From NCBI RefSeq assembly GCF_029323795.1, contig NZ_CP119758.1, positions 3,348,001-3,412,000 on the forward strand: a stretch of 64,000 bases of DNA, in the 5' to 3' direction. This document shows, one piece after another, positions 34,573 to 44,429 of this stretch (positions are counted from its first letter, which is position 1; every line of letters starts with the position of its first letter). Source of the stretch: Zobellia alginiliquefaciens (lineage in GTDB: Bacteria; Bacteroidota; Bacteroidia; Flavobacteriales; Flavobacteriaceae). The notes below the pieces were generated by a model, which did no database searches, had not been told where the DNA came from, and was given only the letters and a program-made list of their open reading frames with translations. Both the position numbers and the translations under genes were made by a program.

Positions 34573-37029
34573 TTAGTTGACCATGAAAAGAGCATTGGCA
34601 AAAAGTAGTTTTCCATTTTCCCAAAAACCTCTGAACAAAGGATTATCAACCAAATAAACCAACTCACCTTTACCGTATTTTTCAACACCAAAAATTAAGG
34701 TTTCTCCAATCTTGGCTTGAGCATCACTACCGGCAAATCCAGAAACGGGAATCGTATTATCAAGGTCTAGATATGCTACAGTACCTGTTTCAAGATAGTT
34801 GTAAGCGGCACCTCCTAATTTTAAGCTAAAATAGGAGTCGCCGTAGCCGTATGCCAAAGGGTGTGTATAGTCTACTTTGGTCTTAAAAATAGCACCCGTA
34901 ATTTCATTTTTGATTTGATTCCTTTGGTTGTGATCATAAACAGGAATAACTGTGGTGCTATCTGTTTCGTTTTGCTTTGCTTTCAATTGAAACTTATCTT
35001 CTTTAGAGAGTGTTTTTAAAGCACCGCTTAGAGCAATTAATTTTCCCCCTTCATTGATCCAATCCTTGAGTTCGGTCATTCTGCTTTCATTGAGGAATTT
35101 TTTATAATTACCATCTGGTAGAATGAGTATGTCATATTGGGCAAGGTCGATGTTTTTGAAATAATCGGAGTCCAATATAGTAGCAGGATAATTTAATTGC
35201 TGTTCAAAAAAGTGCCAGATTTCACCAAAATTTAAGGTAGAAGTAGGTTTGCCTGAAAGTATAGCGACTTTCATTTCTTTCAATGGCTGTACCGAAGCAG
35301 AACCAAAATCTTTTCCATCTTCAACAAAACCGGTGTCGGTAGAGTTTAAAACCTGTTTGTGTTTAGTAGCTAACGCAGAAAGGGTGTTTAAGAAATCTGG
35401 TGTGTTCTTATTATCTGCTTTTGTAATAATGAGTGTGCCACGATCATATGAAACTCCATCTAGCACAAATGGTACTTTGGCATATCTTGTTTTAATGTCG
35501 TTTTTAAGAAGGTCTGCTAAAAATTGCGCATCGTTAAAGCTGTTCCATTCCGCAATAAAGGCATAAGCGTTATTGGTATAGTGGTTGGAAGCGGTCTTCA
35601 TAATGTTTCCGGAATCTAAATCGGCATTTACCTTTGTTTCTGAGGCTATAGCCTCAAGTCCGTAGGCGTAGGGTAGGGACCAGGCGGTTATATCATACGT
35701 TAGAGAATCCGTAAGTTTGGTATTAGGCTCAAAAAGTACCTTTACCAACGTTCCTTTTTTCTGGTCCGTATCTATGACCAAACTATGGTTGGATGTTTTT
35801 ATTTGACCATTTTTTCCGGTACTGTAGTTAAAGCCTTTGGAAGTTTTAGTATTTGCCCAGCCATATTTAATTTCATGTGCTTCCAGTAATTGCGTCAGAA
35901 CGTTCAACTTATCATTGGGCCCATTTAAAACATAGCTTTTGTATTTATAATCTTTGGGGCGATAGAATTTTTTGAACTCTTCGTTTAACCGTATCGCATT
36001 TTGTGATGCAACTTCAAGCGTTGAAAGTCCAGTGGTGTGGTGGTGCAGAATTCTATCCTTTAAAGTAAGGGTGTCGCCAATACTGCTAATAACTCCTAAA
36101 CCGGCACTGCCGCTACCGCCTTGCTCGTAGGTCATGCCAATACTCCCGTTATAGGTTGGGTAAGTGTCTCCATAGCTGGGATAGAGCAAGTCAAAAACCT
36201 CTTTGGTAAAGTAAAACCACCCGTTGGCATCAAAATATTTTGCATGATTTTTGCCAACAGTTGTCTGAAATTCTCTTTGAAAATCTGTTATAACCTCATG
36301 AAATGGTTCCGCAGCGGGAGCAAAATAATAGGGATTGTCAACGCCTTGCTCATGAAAATCTACATGTACGTGGGGCAGCCATTTGTTATACTTTTTAATT
36401 CTTTGTTGACTTTCCACTTGTGTTAACCATGCCCAATCTCTGTTTAGATCAAACATATAATGATTTGGTCTTCCGTTTAACCACGGTTCATGATGCTCTT
36501 TACTATTAGGGTCTACCGTACTTGGTCCGTTTTTAAATTGATAAAACCAGTTTACGTAACGTTCACGGCCATCTGGGTTTACACATGGGTCTACAATTAC
36601 AATTGTATTTTTAAGGTATTCGGTTTTTTCGGTCAGCAGTTCATAAACCGTTTTCATAGAGGCTTCCGTACCTACACTTTCATTGCCATGTACATTGTAG
36701 CTCATCCAGACGATTGCTATGGTAGGGCTGCCATCACCATCTGTGTTTTTTAGATGTTCCAGGCGAATTTTTTCTAGGTTTTTAATGTTTTCAGCCGAAG
36801 AAATATACGCTAAGGCCAAGGGCCTGCTTTCGTAGGTTTGTCCGTAGTATTCTAGTTGTACCATTTCGGATGCTGATTCTGAAAGGTGCTTATAATAGTC
36901 TATTACTCTATGGTGACGGGTAAATTGGGTGCCAAGTTCATGACCTAAAAATTCAGAAGGCGATTTTAATTCTTGTGCTGAAACGGAAAGACAAATGCAA
37001 AGTGCAAAAAAGGATACTAATAACTTCAT
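34573..37029 (-). CDS. Secreted M14-family zinc carboxypeptidase-like protein
   Basis: 818 aa from the ATG at 37029 (MKLLVSFFALCICLSVSAQ, a signal peptide); the upstream TTG at 37059 is unlikely. The M14 domain covers about residues 30-350. It shows the zinc motif MSYNVHGNESVGTEASM (His and Glu), IVDPCVNPDGRERYVNW and the third ligand in HVHVDFHEQGVDNPYYF. A long C-terminal region contains an alpha/beta glutamine-amidotransferase-like fold (LKEMKVAILSG, then LPDGNYKKFLNES). Likely exported or surface peptidase. Divergent from bshC with about 150 bp between starts. Confidence 0.87.
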   Translation of the reverse strand: MKLLVSFFALCICLSVSAQELKSPSEFLGHELGTQFTRHHRVIDYYKHLSESASEMVQLEYYGQTYESRPLALAYISSAENIKNLEKIRLEHLKNTDGDGSPTIAIVWMSYNVHGNESVGTEASMKTVYELLTEKTEYLKNTIVIVDPCVNPDGRERYVNWFYQFKNGPSTVDPNSKEHHEPWLNGRPNHYMFDLNRDWAWLTQVESQQRIKKYNKWLPHVHVDFHEQGVDNPYYFAPAAEPFHEVITDFQREFQTTVGKNHAKYFDANGWFYFTKEVFDLLYPSYGDTYPTYNGSIGMTYEQGGSGSAGLGVISSIGDTLTLKDRILHHHTTGLSTLEVASQNAIRLNEEFKKFYRPKDYKYKSYVLNGPNDKLNVLTQLLEAHEIKYGWANTKTSKGFNYSTGKNGQIKTSNHSLVIDTDQKKGTLVKVLFEPNTKLTDSLTYDITAWSLPYAYGLEAIASETKVNADLDSGNIMKTASNHYTNNAYAFIAEWNSFNDAQFLADLLKNDIKTRYAKVPFVLDGVSYDRGTLIITKADNKNTPDFLNTLSALATKHKQVLNSTDTGFVEDGKDFGSASVQPLKEMKVAILSGKPTSTLNFGEIWHFFEQQLNYPATILDSDYFKNIDLAQYDILILPDGNYKKFLNESRMTELKDWINEGGKLIALSGALKTLSKEDKFQLKAKQNETDSTTVIPVYDHNQRNQIKNEITGAIFKTKVDYTHPLAYGYGDSYFSLKLGGAAYNYLETGTVAYLDLDNTIPVSGFAGSDAQAKIGETLIFGVEKYGKGELVYLVDNPLFRGFWENGKLLFANALFMVN

Positions 37030-37180
37030 ATGTAAGGTATTTCCCTGGACTACTACCAAAGCTACTGATTATTGCCAAATAAAGGGATGGATTTCCCATT
37101 ACCGGCACATAAATCAGGTTAAAGTAATTAACGTATTTTTAGGAAGTCGCATAGATGAAGAGTTTTATATTTACACCCTT

Positions 37181-38782
37181 ATGGATATTGACTGTTTACC
37201 CTTTTACAGGACCGGCTATTTTTCGGAATTTATTTGTGATTATCTTGCCGAAAAACCTCAAGTACAAAACTTTTATAATAGGTTTCCGAACCTAAAGAAT
37301 TTTGAAGCGCAAATAGCTGAAAAGGCTACCAGTTTCCCTGATGAAAACAGAGAAATTCTTTATGATGCATTGCAATTGCAATACAAGGGGTTTAAGGTTG
37401 GCAATGAAACCCAAACACACCTTAAGAAACTTAAGGAACCTATCACTTTTACTATTGTTACAGGGCATCAGCTTAATCTGTTTACTGGGCCTTTGTATTT
37501 TTTATATAAAATAGTTTCCACTATAAACCTGACGAAGGAACTCAAAAAAGCATATCCAAAGTATAATTTTGTACCCGTGTATTGGATGGCTACGGAAGAC
37601 CATGACTTTGAAGAAATCAACTATTTTAATTTTCGTGGAAAAAAGTTAAAGTGGAACAAAAATGCATCTGGTGCGGTAGGACATTTAGATACAAAAGGCC
37701 TTGATGAAATTTTTGAAGCTTTTTCAAATCAAATAGGAAATAGCACAAATGCCATTGCGTTAAAGCAGCTGTTTGAAAAATCATATTTAGAGCATGATAA
37801 TTTAGCCGATGCTACCCGATATTTGGCAAATGAACTTTTTGGTTCGGAAGGTTTGGTGATTGTAGATGGTGATGATAAGAGTTTAAAAAGTCTTTTAGTC
37901 CCTTATGCGGAGAAAGATATTTTTGATAATCTGGCACATAAAAAAGTATCGGAAACCGTAACGGAGTTTGATGCCCTTGACCAAAATTATGGCGTGCAGG
38001 TAAACCCGCGTGAAATCAACTACTTTTATTTAAAAGATGGTCTTCGGGAGCGCATAGTAGGGCAGGACGACACCTATTTTATAAACGATACCGAAATCCA
38101 TTTTACCAAAGAAGAGCTCCAGAAGGAGTTGAAGGAACATCCTGAACGATTTTCCCCCAACGTAATTGCAAGACCATTATACCAAGAAGTTATCTTGCCT
38201 AACCTCTGTTATATTGGTGGAGGAGGCGAAATAGCCTATTGGTTGGAATTGAAAGCCATGTTTGAGGCTATGCAAGTACCCTTTCCTGTTTTGTTACTTA
38301 GGAATTCAGTCTTAATTATTACCGAGAAACAAACGGAAAAGTTGATTAAAATGAACCTCTCCGTAAAAGACCTTTTCTTAAAGCAAAGTAGCTTTATCAA
38401 TAAAAAGATAAGGGAAATATCCAATATTGATATTGATTTTTCGGCTCAAAAACAACTTCTTGAAGAGCAGTTCAAAGGTATGTATGAATTAGCGGAACAG
38501 ACCGATGCTTCATTTTTAGGCGCGGTAAAGGCGCAAGAGGTAAAACAAAAGAAAGGTCTGGACCATCTAGAAAAAAGACTGCTGCAAGCTCAGAAGCGTA
38601 AACTGAAGGATCATGTTCTCCGCATGACCGAAATTCAGAACGAACTTTTTCCAAATAAATCGCTGCAAGAGCGGAATGTGAATTTTTCTGAACTTTATTT
38701 GGAATTAGGGGAGAACTTGGTTCCAATGCTTCTTGACACGTTGCAGCCCTTACAGCAAGAGTTTACCATTATAAAAACATAA
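37181..38782 (+). CDS. bshC: Bacillithiol biosynthesis cysteine-adding enzyme BshC
   Basis: 533 aa from the ATG at 37181; the reading frame continues upstream to 36995 but that would overlap the divergent M14 gene and breaks similarity. The family begins with CLPFYRTGYFSEFICDYL and shows TIVTGHQLNLFTGPLYFLYK, PVYWMATEDHDFEEINYF and CYIGGGGEIAYWLELKAMF, all hallmark BshC regions. It makes the last step of bacillithiol, adding cysteine to GlcN-malate. The partners BshA and BshB are not in the window. Convergent with the FMN-binding gene. Confidence 0.94.
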   Translation: MDIDCLPFYRTGYFSEFICDYLAEKPQVQNFYNRFPNLKNFEAQIAEKATSFPDENREILYDALQLQYKGFKVGNETQTHLKKLKEPITFTIVTGHQLNLFTGPLYFLYKIVSTINLTKELKKAYPKYNFVPVYWMATEDHDFEEINYFNFRGKKLKWNKNASGAVGHLDTKGLDEIFEAFSNQIGNSTNAIALKQLFEKSYLEHDNLADATRYLANELFGSEGLVIVDGDDKSLKSLLVPYAEKDIFDNLAHKKVSETVTEFDALDQNYGVQVNPREINYFYLKDGLRERIVGQDDTYFINDTEIHFTKEELQKELKEHPERFSPNVIARPLYQEVILPNLCYIGGGGEIAYWLELKAMFEAMQVPFPVLLLRNSVLIITEKQTEKLIKMNLSVKDLFLKQSSFINKKIREISNIDIDFSAQKQLLEEQFKGMYELAEQTDASFLGAVKAQEVKQKKGLDHLEKRLLQAQKRKLKDHVLRMTEIQNELFPNKSLQERNVNFSELYLELGENLVPMLLDTLQPLQQEFTIIKT

Positions 38783-38795
38783 ACTCGGTAATTAG

Positions 38796-39341
38796 TTAAG
38801 GCGTTAAAAATTCTCCCAGCCATGATTCATTGGTTCTAGAAAAAAGTACCCGTATGTGGTTGGGTTGTTTTATTTTTAGGTACTCAATATTTGTGGGCTC
38901 AATTTGTATGGCGCAAAAATGGTGGTCACCATTTAAATATTCTAAAGTGTCCGGTGCTTTTATAGTGCTTCCTGGAGCAATATGAGTGGTGTAATCCTTT
39001 TTATTGCCATCAGGTACATGGCTCCAGTACTCCTTTAATATTTGCGGGTCCGTAACTTCTGAGGCTTTTCCTTCTATAGTAATCTGTAAAAGCTTTCCTG
39101 GGTGATAGAACAATAGACTAACCGTGTCGTTTTTTTGAATTTGTGAGACTTTTGGCGAGCGTTCATCCGTATAAAATACCAAACTTAAATCGTCATTAAA
39201 ATGTCTAAAAACTACGGTGCGTTGGTTTGGAGCTCCTGACTGCCCTGTAGAAGCTAAGGTGAAAAACCTAAATGGGTGGCCTCTCTCGGTAATTCCTTTT
39301 CTTATTTCGGCTAGCGTTTCGTTCCAAAAAGTAGAAGTCAT
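38796..39341 (-). CDS. Pyridoxamine 5'-phosphate oxidase-family flavoprotein
   Basis: 181 aa, a split-barrel FMN-binding protein. The start TFWNETLAEIRKGITERGHPF is not the usual PdxH beginning. QSGAPNQRTVVFRHFNDDLSLVFYT matches the FMN-binding strand and the LLFYHPGKLLQITIEGKAS strand matches the family; the end contains EYLKIKQPNHIRVLF. PdxH itself normally has longer conserved ends (RLSPR-type), which are missing, so a general PNPOx-like oxidoreductase is the safer call. Confidence 0.85.
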   Translation of the reverse strand: MTSTFWNETLAEIRKGITERGHPFRFFTLASTGQSGAPNQRTVVFRHFNDDLSLVFYTDERSPKVSQIQKNDTVSLLFYHPGKLLQITIEGKASEVTDPQILKEYWSHVPDGNKKDYTTHIAPGSTIKAPDTLEYLNGDHHFCAIQIEPTNIEYLKIKQPNHIRVLFSRTNESWLGEFLTP

Positions 39342-39371
39342 GTACGTCTTTTTGAATAAAATTAGAAAAAA

Positions 39372-39402
39372 CTTTTAAAAGCGGGTAGGGTATTTTAAAA
39401 GT
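39372..39402. promoter_or_regulatory. Twin TTTTAAAA palindromes, possible operator
   Basis: CTTTTAAAAG at 39372-39381 and ATTTTAAAAGT at 39392-39402 have centres exactly 20 bp apart and each is followed by a GGTAGGG or GTAGGG-like tail. They lie 30-60 bp upstream of the flavoprotein gene start (leftward transcription). Two-turn spacing is what paired repressor dimers would use, but AT-rich palindromes are common. Confidence 0.25.
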
Positions 39403-39486
39403 AGGGTGTTATTAGTAAAAATGCTATGAAAACGATTTTTAATTAAACCGTTTCATGTGTTTAGGTTGGTTTTTTTGATTTTGATG

Positions 39487-39516
39487 AAAAGTCCGGGTTT
39501 GGTATCCCGGACTTTT
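39487..39516 (-). terminator. Hairpin downstream of the degraded receptor
   Basis: Perfect 11-bp stem (39487-39497 with 39506-39516), 8-nt loop. No intact gene ends nearby on the plus strand. Its position 73 bp past the degraded TonB receptor's last stop (leftward) makes it the likely relic terminator of that gene. Confidence 0.7.
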
Positions 39517-39588
39517 ACTTTTTTAAGCGATTGTAATTTACAATCTTCCTTTTTAAAATAGTTATTAAATACAGCCATTTAATTAACC

Positions 39589-40030
39589 TTACTCTCCCTT
39601 ATTCCTGTTTACAGCAGTAGTTGCTTCGTCCAGATTTTGGGTCGAAGGTTTTAACGTAACGGAGAAAGTTTTGTCTTCCGTTTTTCATTTCCGTAACCAA
39701 TGTAAGAAATGATTACTTCGTGGTTTCCTTCGGGAAGTGTCAAAGAGAAAAACCCGTAGTCATTTGTAGTGGAGCCCAACTTTAGTTCGGGAACATAAAC
39801 GGAAACTCCCATGAGATGTTTCCCGCTTCCACTTTCCGTAAGATACCCACTAACTATATATTTTTTTTTCAGCTTTATTACGTGTTGGGTGATTGTCTTT
39901 AAAAATCAAAAGAGCTCCAATATTTTTGTGAATTCCACTTTTGGGCAGGCATGGAAGTCTACTCATTTTTGCTTGACCTTGATGAAAAAGTGCAAGAAAA
40001 AATGAGGTACAGCAAGATCGCTTTTTTCAA
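39589..40030 (-). pseudogene. Decayed N-terminus of a TonB-dependent receptor
   Basis: Read leftward, three pieces in different frames resemble one receptor N-terminus. At 40030 a TTG-initiated stretch (KKAILLYLIFSC, then TFSSRSS) looks like a signal peptide and ends at a stop. From about 39896 to 39651 a second frame gives a carboxypeptidase-regulatory-like domain: YIVSGYLTESGSGKHLMGVS, then VYVPELKLGSTTNDYGFFSL, TLPEGNHEVIISYIGYG and a stop. A third frame, entered within the A-rich stretch at 39665-39690, continues FSVTLKPSTQNLDEATTAVN and stops at 39589. The plug and barrel are absent. This is what SusC/FecA-type receptors look like before the plug domain. The frameshifts and missing plug show it is non-functional. 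Confidence 0.8.
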
Positions 40031-40627
40031 GATATGTTCGTTTTTTGATTGATATAATTACTGCTTTTACACATTGATAAAATGATAATACAGCAGTAAA
40101 TTCTTATGCAAGAAAGTCGTAACCTTTAGAGGAAACGGTTAATGAAAAGATAAATAAAAACAAGTCTAAATTAGACAAGAAATCAAGCTCGTTTTTTTAA
40201 GGGTATAACCTTAAAACTTCGGAAAAAGTGGTTAAACAGGTCTATTTTGGTCATTTTTAATACAATTTAACATTTTGTAGGAATTAACTTAATTAACTTA
40301 AATCCAGTTTATTAAAATAAAGTATATAAAGTTTTGATTCATATTTTTGCATTTTGAGTAAAATCTGGGATTTTGAGTGATTTCCTTGGTAAATTCTTGA
40401 AAAAATATCTTTAAAGTAGATTGGTGATTTTAATTTAAGCCTGAATAATATTGGGAATAAAGTTTTTATAACGGCGTAATATTTTGAATCACTTGTAGGA
40501 ATTAGGTGTTTCATTTTAGCCTACCCTCTAGTTGGATATTGGTGTTATTTGGGGTGATTGTTAAAAACCCGATTATAAATATGCCTAAAGAGTCTTTTTG
40601 AGCGGACGGAATTTGCTATTTTTGGCC
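40031..40627. other. AT-rich gap upstream of guaA
   Basis: About 600 bp with no supportable gene. It would contain the promoter of guaA. A leftward 73-codon frame (40293-40514) has an atypical composition and no recognisable motif. Part of it may be leftover from the degraded receptor locus, since receptor loci often carry sigma/anti-sigma genes just upstream, but no such residue could be recognised. Confidence 0.45.
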
Positions 40628-42160
40628 ATGCAAAACAACGTCCTTATCCTAGACTTCGGTTCTCAGTACACACAACTCATCGCTAGAAGGGTTAGAGAAC
40701 TCAATATTTACTGTGAAATAAAGCCGTATAACAAGCTTCCAGACGATTTGTCGTCTTATAAAGCTGTAATCTTATCAGGTTCGCCTTTTTCGGTGCGGGC
40801 AGATGATGCTCCCCATCCTGATTTGTCGCAAATAAGGGGTAAAAAACCTTTGTTGGCAGTTTGTTATGGTGCGCAATATCTGGCTCACTTCGGTGGAGGT
40901 AATGTTGCTCCGTCAAACACAAGAGAATACGGTCGTGCAAATCTGTCTTATATTAAGTCTGATGAAGCTTTTTTTGAAGGTGTTTCAGAAGGGAGCCAAG
41001 TGTGGATGAGCCATAGTGATACCATTCAGACACTTCCTGATTACGGAGTGGTTTTGGCAAGTACAAACGATGTTAAACATGCTGCGTATAAAATTGAAAA
41101 CGAGAGTACTTATGCTATTCAATTTCATCCAGAGGTTTATCACTCTAAAGACGGTAAAAAAATACTGGAAAACTTCCTGGTAAACATTGCAGATGTTGCT
41201 CAAACCTGGACGCCAGATGCGTTTGTGGATTTGACGGTTGCGGAGTTGAAACAAAAGATTGGAAATGATAAAGTGGTGTTGGGTCTCTCCGGTGGCGTTG
41301 ATTCTACGGTTGCAGCTGTGCTTCTTCATAAGGCTATTGGAAAGAACCTCTACTGTATTTTTGTAAATAACGGACTTCTTAGAAAGAACGAATTTCAAGA
41401 TGTACTGGATCAGTACGAGCATATGGGGCTTAATGTAAAGGGTGTTGATGCTTCGGCACGCTTTTTGGATGCACTTGCGGGAGAAAGTGATCCTGAAAAG
41501 AAACGCAAGATTATTGGCAAGATTTTTATAGACGTTTTTGATGATGAGGCCCATCTTGTAAAGGATGTTAAGTGGCTTGCTCAAGGAACGATATATCCAG
41601 ATGTTATAGAATCCGTTTCTGCAACAGGTGGACCCTCGGCAACAATAAAGAGTCATCATAACGTAGGTGGTTTACCGGATTTTATGAAGTTAAAAGTAGT
41701 TGAGCCTTTAAAGATGTTATTTAAGGATGAAGTTCGTCGCGTAGGTAAGAGTATGGCTATAGGTGATGAGCGCTTGGGAAGACACCCATTTCCAGGTCCT
41801 GGACTCGCAATTCGTATTTTGGGTGACATTACGCCAGAAAAGGTGTCTATATTACAGGAGGTAGATCATATTTTCATTCAAGGCTTACGTGATTGGGGTC
41901 TTTATGATAAGGTTTGGCAGGCCGGAGCAATGCTTTTACCCGTAAATAGTGTAGGGGTAATGGGTGATGAGCGCACTTATGAAAAATGTGTAGCTTTGCG
42001 AGCCGTAGAAAGTACGGACGGTATGACTGCTGACTGGGTGAATTTACCTTACGAATTCTTGCAAAAGACATCAAACGATATTATCAACAAAGTGCCAGGT
42101 GTAAATAGGGTTGTTTATGATATAAGCTCAAAACCACCGGCAACCATTGAATGGGAATAA
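40628..42160 (+). CDS. guaA: GMP synthase (glutamine-hydrolysing)
   Basis: 510 aa from the ATG at 40628 ([19 protein letters not shown]). It aminates XMP to GMP. The N-terminal class-I amidotransferase domain has the catalytic Cys in [13 protein letters not shown] and His/Glu in [11 protein letters not shown]. The PP-loop ATP pyrophosphatase domain has [18 protein letters not shown], and the C-terminal dimerisation part has [14 protein letters not shown] and [10 protein letters not shown] at the end. Two bases separate the stop and the ATG of the LysM gene, so co-transcription is likely. Confidence 0.97.
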   Translation: MQNNVLILDFGSQYTQLIARRVRELNIYCEIKPYNKLPDDLSSYKAVILSGSPFSVRADDAPHPDLSQIRGKKPLLAVCYGAQYLAHFGGGNVAPSNTREYGRANLSYIKSDEAFFEGVSEGSQVWMSHSDTIQTLPDYGVVLASTNDVKHAAYKIENESTYAIQFHPEVYHSKDGKKILENFLVNIADVAQTWTPDAFVDLTVAELKQKIGNDKVVLGLSGGVDSTVAAVLLHKAIGKNLYCIFVNNGLLRKNEFQDVLDQYEHMGLNVKGVDASARFLDALAGESDPEKKRKIIGKIFIDVFDDEAHLVKDVKWLAQGTIYPDVIESVSATGGPSATIKSHHNVGGLPDFMKLKVVEPLKMLFKDEVRRVGKSMAIGDERLGRHPFPGPGLAIRILGDITPEKVSILQEVDHIFIQGLRDWGLYDKVWQAGAMLLPVNSVGVMGDERTYEKCVALRAVESTDGMTADWVNLPYEFLQKTSNDIINKVPGVNRVVYDISSKPPATIEWE

Positions 42161-42162
42161 AT

Positions 42163-44343
42163 ATGAATCAGTTTTTTAAAGTTAGTCTTACACTTTTATT
42201 ATTTGTTTTTGTAGGGTGTAAATCATCTGCACAGAAGTTTACCACCCACGCTGTTAAGAAGGGTGAAACGCTTGAAAGCATTTCAAAGCAGTATCGGGTA
42301 GATGCTCAGACCATTCTTAAATTAAACAAAGAAGTAAGAAGGGGTGATGAGCTGAGGGTGAATACAATATTGGTGATTCCAAAAGATAGTAAAGCCAAGG
42401 CGGTTGCAGCAGGATCTACAAGAAATCTTGAAACTTCCACTGAAGCTACAATCGGGAAAAGTAAGGGTAATGAAGAGCAGGAGGAGCCTATTGGTTTTAC
42501 ATCATATCGTGTTAAAAAGAAAGAAACTTTATATAGTATAGCCAAGCGTTTTCATATTACGGAAGAGGATATAAAGAAATACAATCCTGAACTGTATTCT
42601 TCTCAGTTGCAGAAAAAAATAACACTTAAAATTCCGAAATACCGAAGGGTAAAACCGGAAGATGAGGTTATTGTTAACGAAGATGATTATGAAACGTATC
42701 AAGTCGCTCCAAAGGAAACAAGATGGAGTATAGCTTATAAGTATGGTATTACCGTAGATAGTATGGTGGTTTTAAATCCCGAGCTTTCGGCATCAAATGA
42801 TTATTTGGCCGTAGGGCAGGAATTAAGATTGCCAAAAATTGCAGGTAGTACAGTTGAGAATCAAGAAACACAATTATATACCTCGTATACGGTTCCTCCA
42901 AAAATGAACTTCTTTCAGTTGGAGCAGAAATTTGGGGTGAAATCGGATGAAATTGTTCGCTTGAATCCGGAGATTACAGAAAGAGGCGGACTCAAAGAGG
43001 GTATGGTCATTCGTATTCCACAAGCCAAAGCGGAAAGCGGTGAAATCAATACCGATAATTATAACTTTTACGTAGTAAAGCCTAAACAGACAGAATTTTC
43101 TCTTACCCGTAAGTTTGGGATTACCTATAAAGAGCTTTTGGCATTGAATCCTGATTTGGCACAAGGGCTGAAAGCGGGTATGATTTTAAAACTGCCAAAA
43201 GAACAAGAGGGTAATTTTGAAGTTCGAAATTCATTGGTTTTGGATAAAATCAACCTTTTGGATAGTGTCAATGTGGTCAATAGACCCAAGTTGATGTTTC
43301 TTTTGCCTTTTAGGTTGGATAAGTTAGATCTTAGTGATAAAGATCGTGTTGCTACTATTATTGATAAGAGAAACAGCTTAAAATATAGCCTAGGTCTTTA
43401 TTCGGGGGCTTTGGTCGCTATAGATTCTATTGCGGACCTAGGGGTTTCTGTAGATGTTAAGACTTTTGATAACCAATTAGATCTAGCAAGGACAAAAGAG
43501 ATTTTACAACAAGAAAACCTTTCGACATATAGTGCTGTTGTAGGACCCCTAGATATGCCATCCCTAAAGGAAACGGCAGTAAGGGCTAATGGTAAGAACG
43601 TACCATTGGTTGCGCCCATTCCGGCAAAAAGTGATTTGAGTCTGTCTAATGTGTTCTTCTCCTATACTTCTGATGAGGTGCTTCGTGATCGGATGATTAG
43701 CTATGTGCAAGATAAATTGGAAGACCAGCATGTCATAATTATTGCAGATGATAAGAATAAAGCGGTTCAAGGACAATTAATGACGAGTTTTCCGGAATCC
43801 GATACCTTAAAGGTGACTCAAGAAGAGAAAAATATTGGAATTGATATTAAGAAGTTAACCGAAATGCTCTCGGAAGAGGGAGATAATTGGGTGTTTGTAG
43901 AAACAGACAACTTTAAATTGGTGTCCAGTGTTACTTCTATTTTGAATTCAATGAATACTGAAGATATCAAAGTGCGGATGTTCACGACGAACAAGAACAG
44001 TGCTTTTGATAATGAGGTAATCAGTAACGCACATTTGTCCAATCTTCAATTCACTTATCCATCGGTGTACAAAATGGGGTCTAATGATTCATTTTCCAAG
44101 CGCTATGAAAAACGATTTGGAAGCACACCGGATAGATATGCTGTAAGAGGTTTTGATATTACGTATGACCTTTTGTTAAAGTTGGCGTATAAGAACAATC
44201 TTATTGAAGCTTCAAAGGTGATTGGTGAGACTGAGTACTCAGGTAATAAGTTTGATTATGAAAAGGAAGGCGCTTCAGGTTACTTCAACCAGTCTTCATA
44301 TATTCTAAAGTTTGAAGACCTTCGTATAAAGGAAGCCGAGTAA
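42163..44343 (+). CDS. Lipoprotein with five LysM repeats and a periplasmic-binding-like domain
   Basis: 726 aa from the ATG at 42163. Signal peptide with lipobox FVGC near residue 20. Five LysM-type repeats follow, starting near residues 28 (HAVKKGETLESISKQY), 110 (YRVKKKETLYSIAKRF), 180 (YQVAPKETRWSIAYKY), 240 (YTVPPKMNFFQLEQKF) and 303 (YVVKPKQTEFSLTRKF). Beyond about 370 the rest resembles a type-1 periplasmic-binding (receptor ANF-like) fold: SLGLYSGALVAIDSIADLG, then YSAVVGPLDMPSLKETA and YAVRGFDITYDLLLKLAY. LysM repeats bind peptidoglycan. Which ligand the second domain binds is unknown. Follows guaA by two bases. Confidence 0.85.
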   Translation: MNQFFKVSLTLLLFVFVGCKSSAQKFTTHAVKKGETLESISKQYRVDAQTILKLNKEVRRGDELRVNTILVIPKDSKAKAVAAGSTRNLETSTEATIGKSKGNEEQEEPIGFTSYRVKKKETLYSIAKRFHITEEDIKKYNPELYSSQLQKKITLKIPKYRRVKPEDEVIVNEDDYETYQVAPKETRWSIAYKYGITVDSMVVLNPELSASNDYLAVGQELRLPKIAGSTVENQETQLYTSYTVPPKMNFFQLEQKFGVKSDEIVRLNPEITERGGLKEGMVIRIPQAKAESGEINTDNYNFYVVKPKQTEFSLTRKFGITYKELLALNPDLAQGLKAGMILKLPKEQEGNFEVRNSLVLDKINLLDSVNVVNRPKLMFLLPFRLDKLDLSDKDRVATIIDKRNSLKYSLGLYSGALVAIDSIADLGVSVDVKTFDNQLDLARTKEILQQENLSTYSAVVGPLDMPSLKETAVRANGKNVPLVAPIPAKSDLSLSNVFFSYTSDEVLRDRMISYVQDKLEDQHVIIIADDKNKAVQGQLMTSFPESDTLKVTQEEKNIGIDIKKLTEMLSEEGDNWVFVETDNFKLVSSVTSILNSMNTEDIKVRMFTTNKNSAFDNEVISNAHLSNLQFTYPSVYKMGSNDSFSKRYEKRFGSTPDRYAVRGFDITYDLLLKLAYKNNLIEASKVIGETEYSGNKFDYEKEGASGYFNQSSYILKFEDLRIKEAE

Positions 44344-44429
44344 ATCTGCGATTTAATTTCTTTTTTGAAAAGTCTAGTACTAACTTAGGGCAAACAAACA
44401 GAGTTATTAATTCTAAACCCAATTTTAGT

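Noticed and set aside
36995-37180. 62-residue N-terminal extension of bshC
   Set aside because: It overlaps the divergent M14 peptidase start and is not similar to BshC; the ATG at 37181 gives the family N-terminus.
39811-40005. 64-codon ORF on the plus strand
   Set aside because: It is antisense to the receptor relic and has no independent evidence.
40293-40514. 73-codon ORF on the minus strand upstream of guaA
   Set aside because: AT-driven composition, no motif, signal peptide or neighbour support; most likely chance or relic DNA of the degraded receptor locus.
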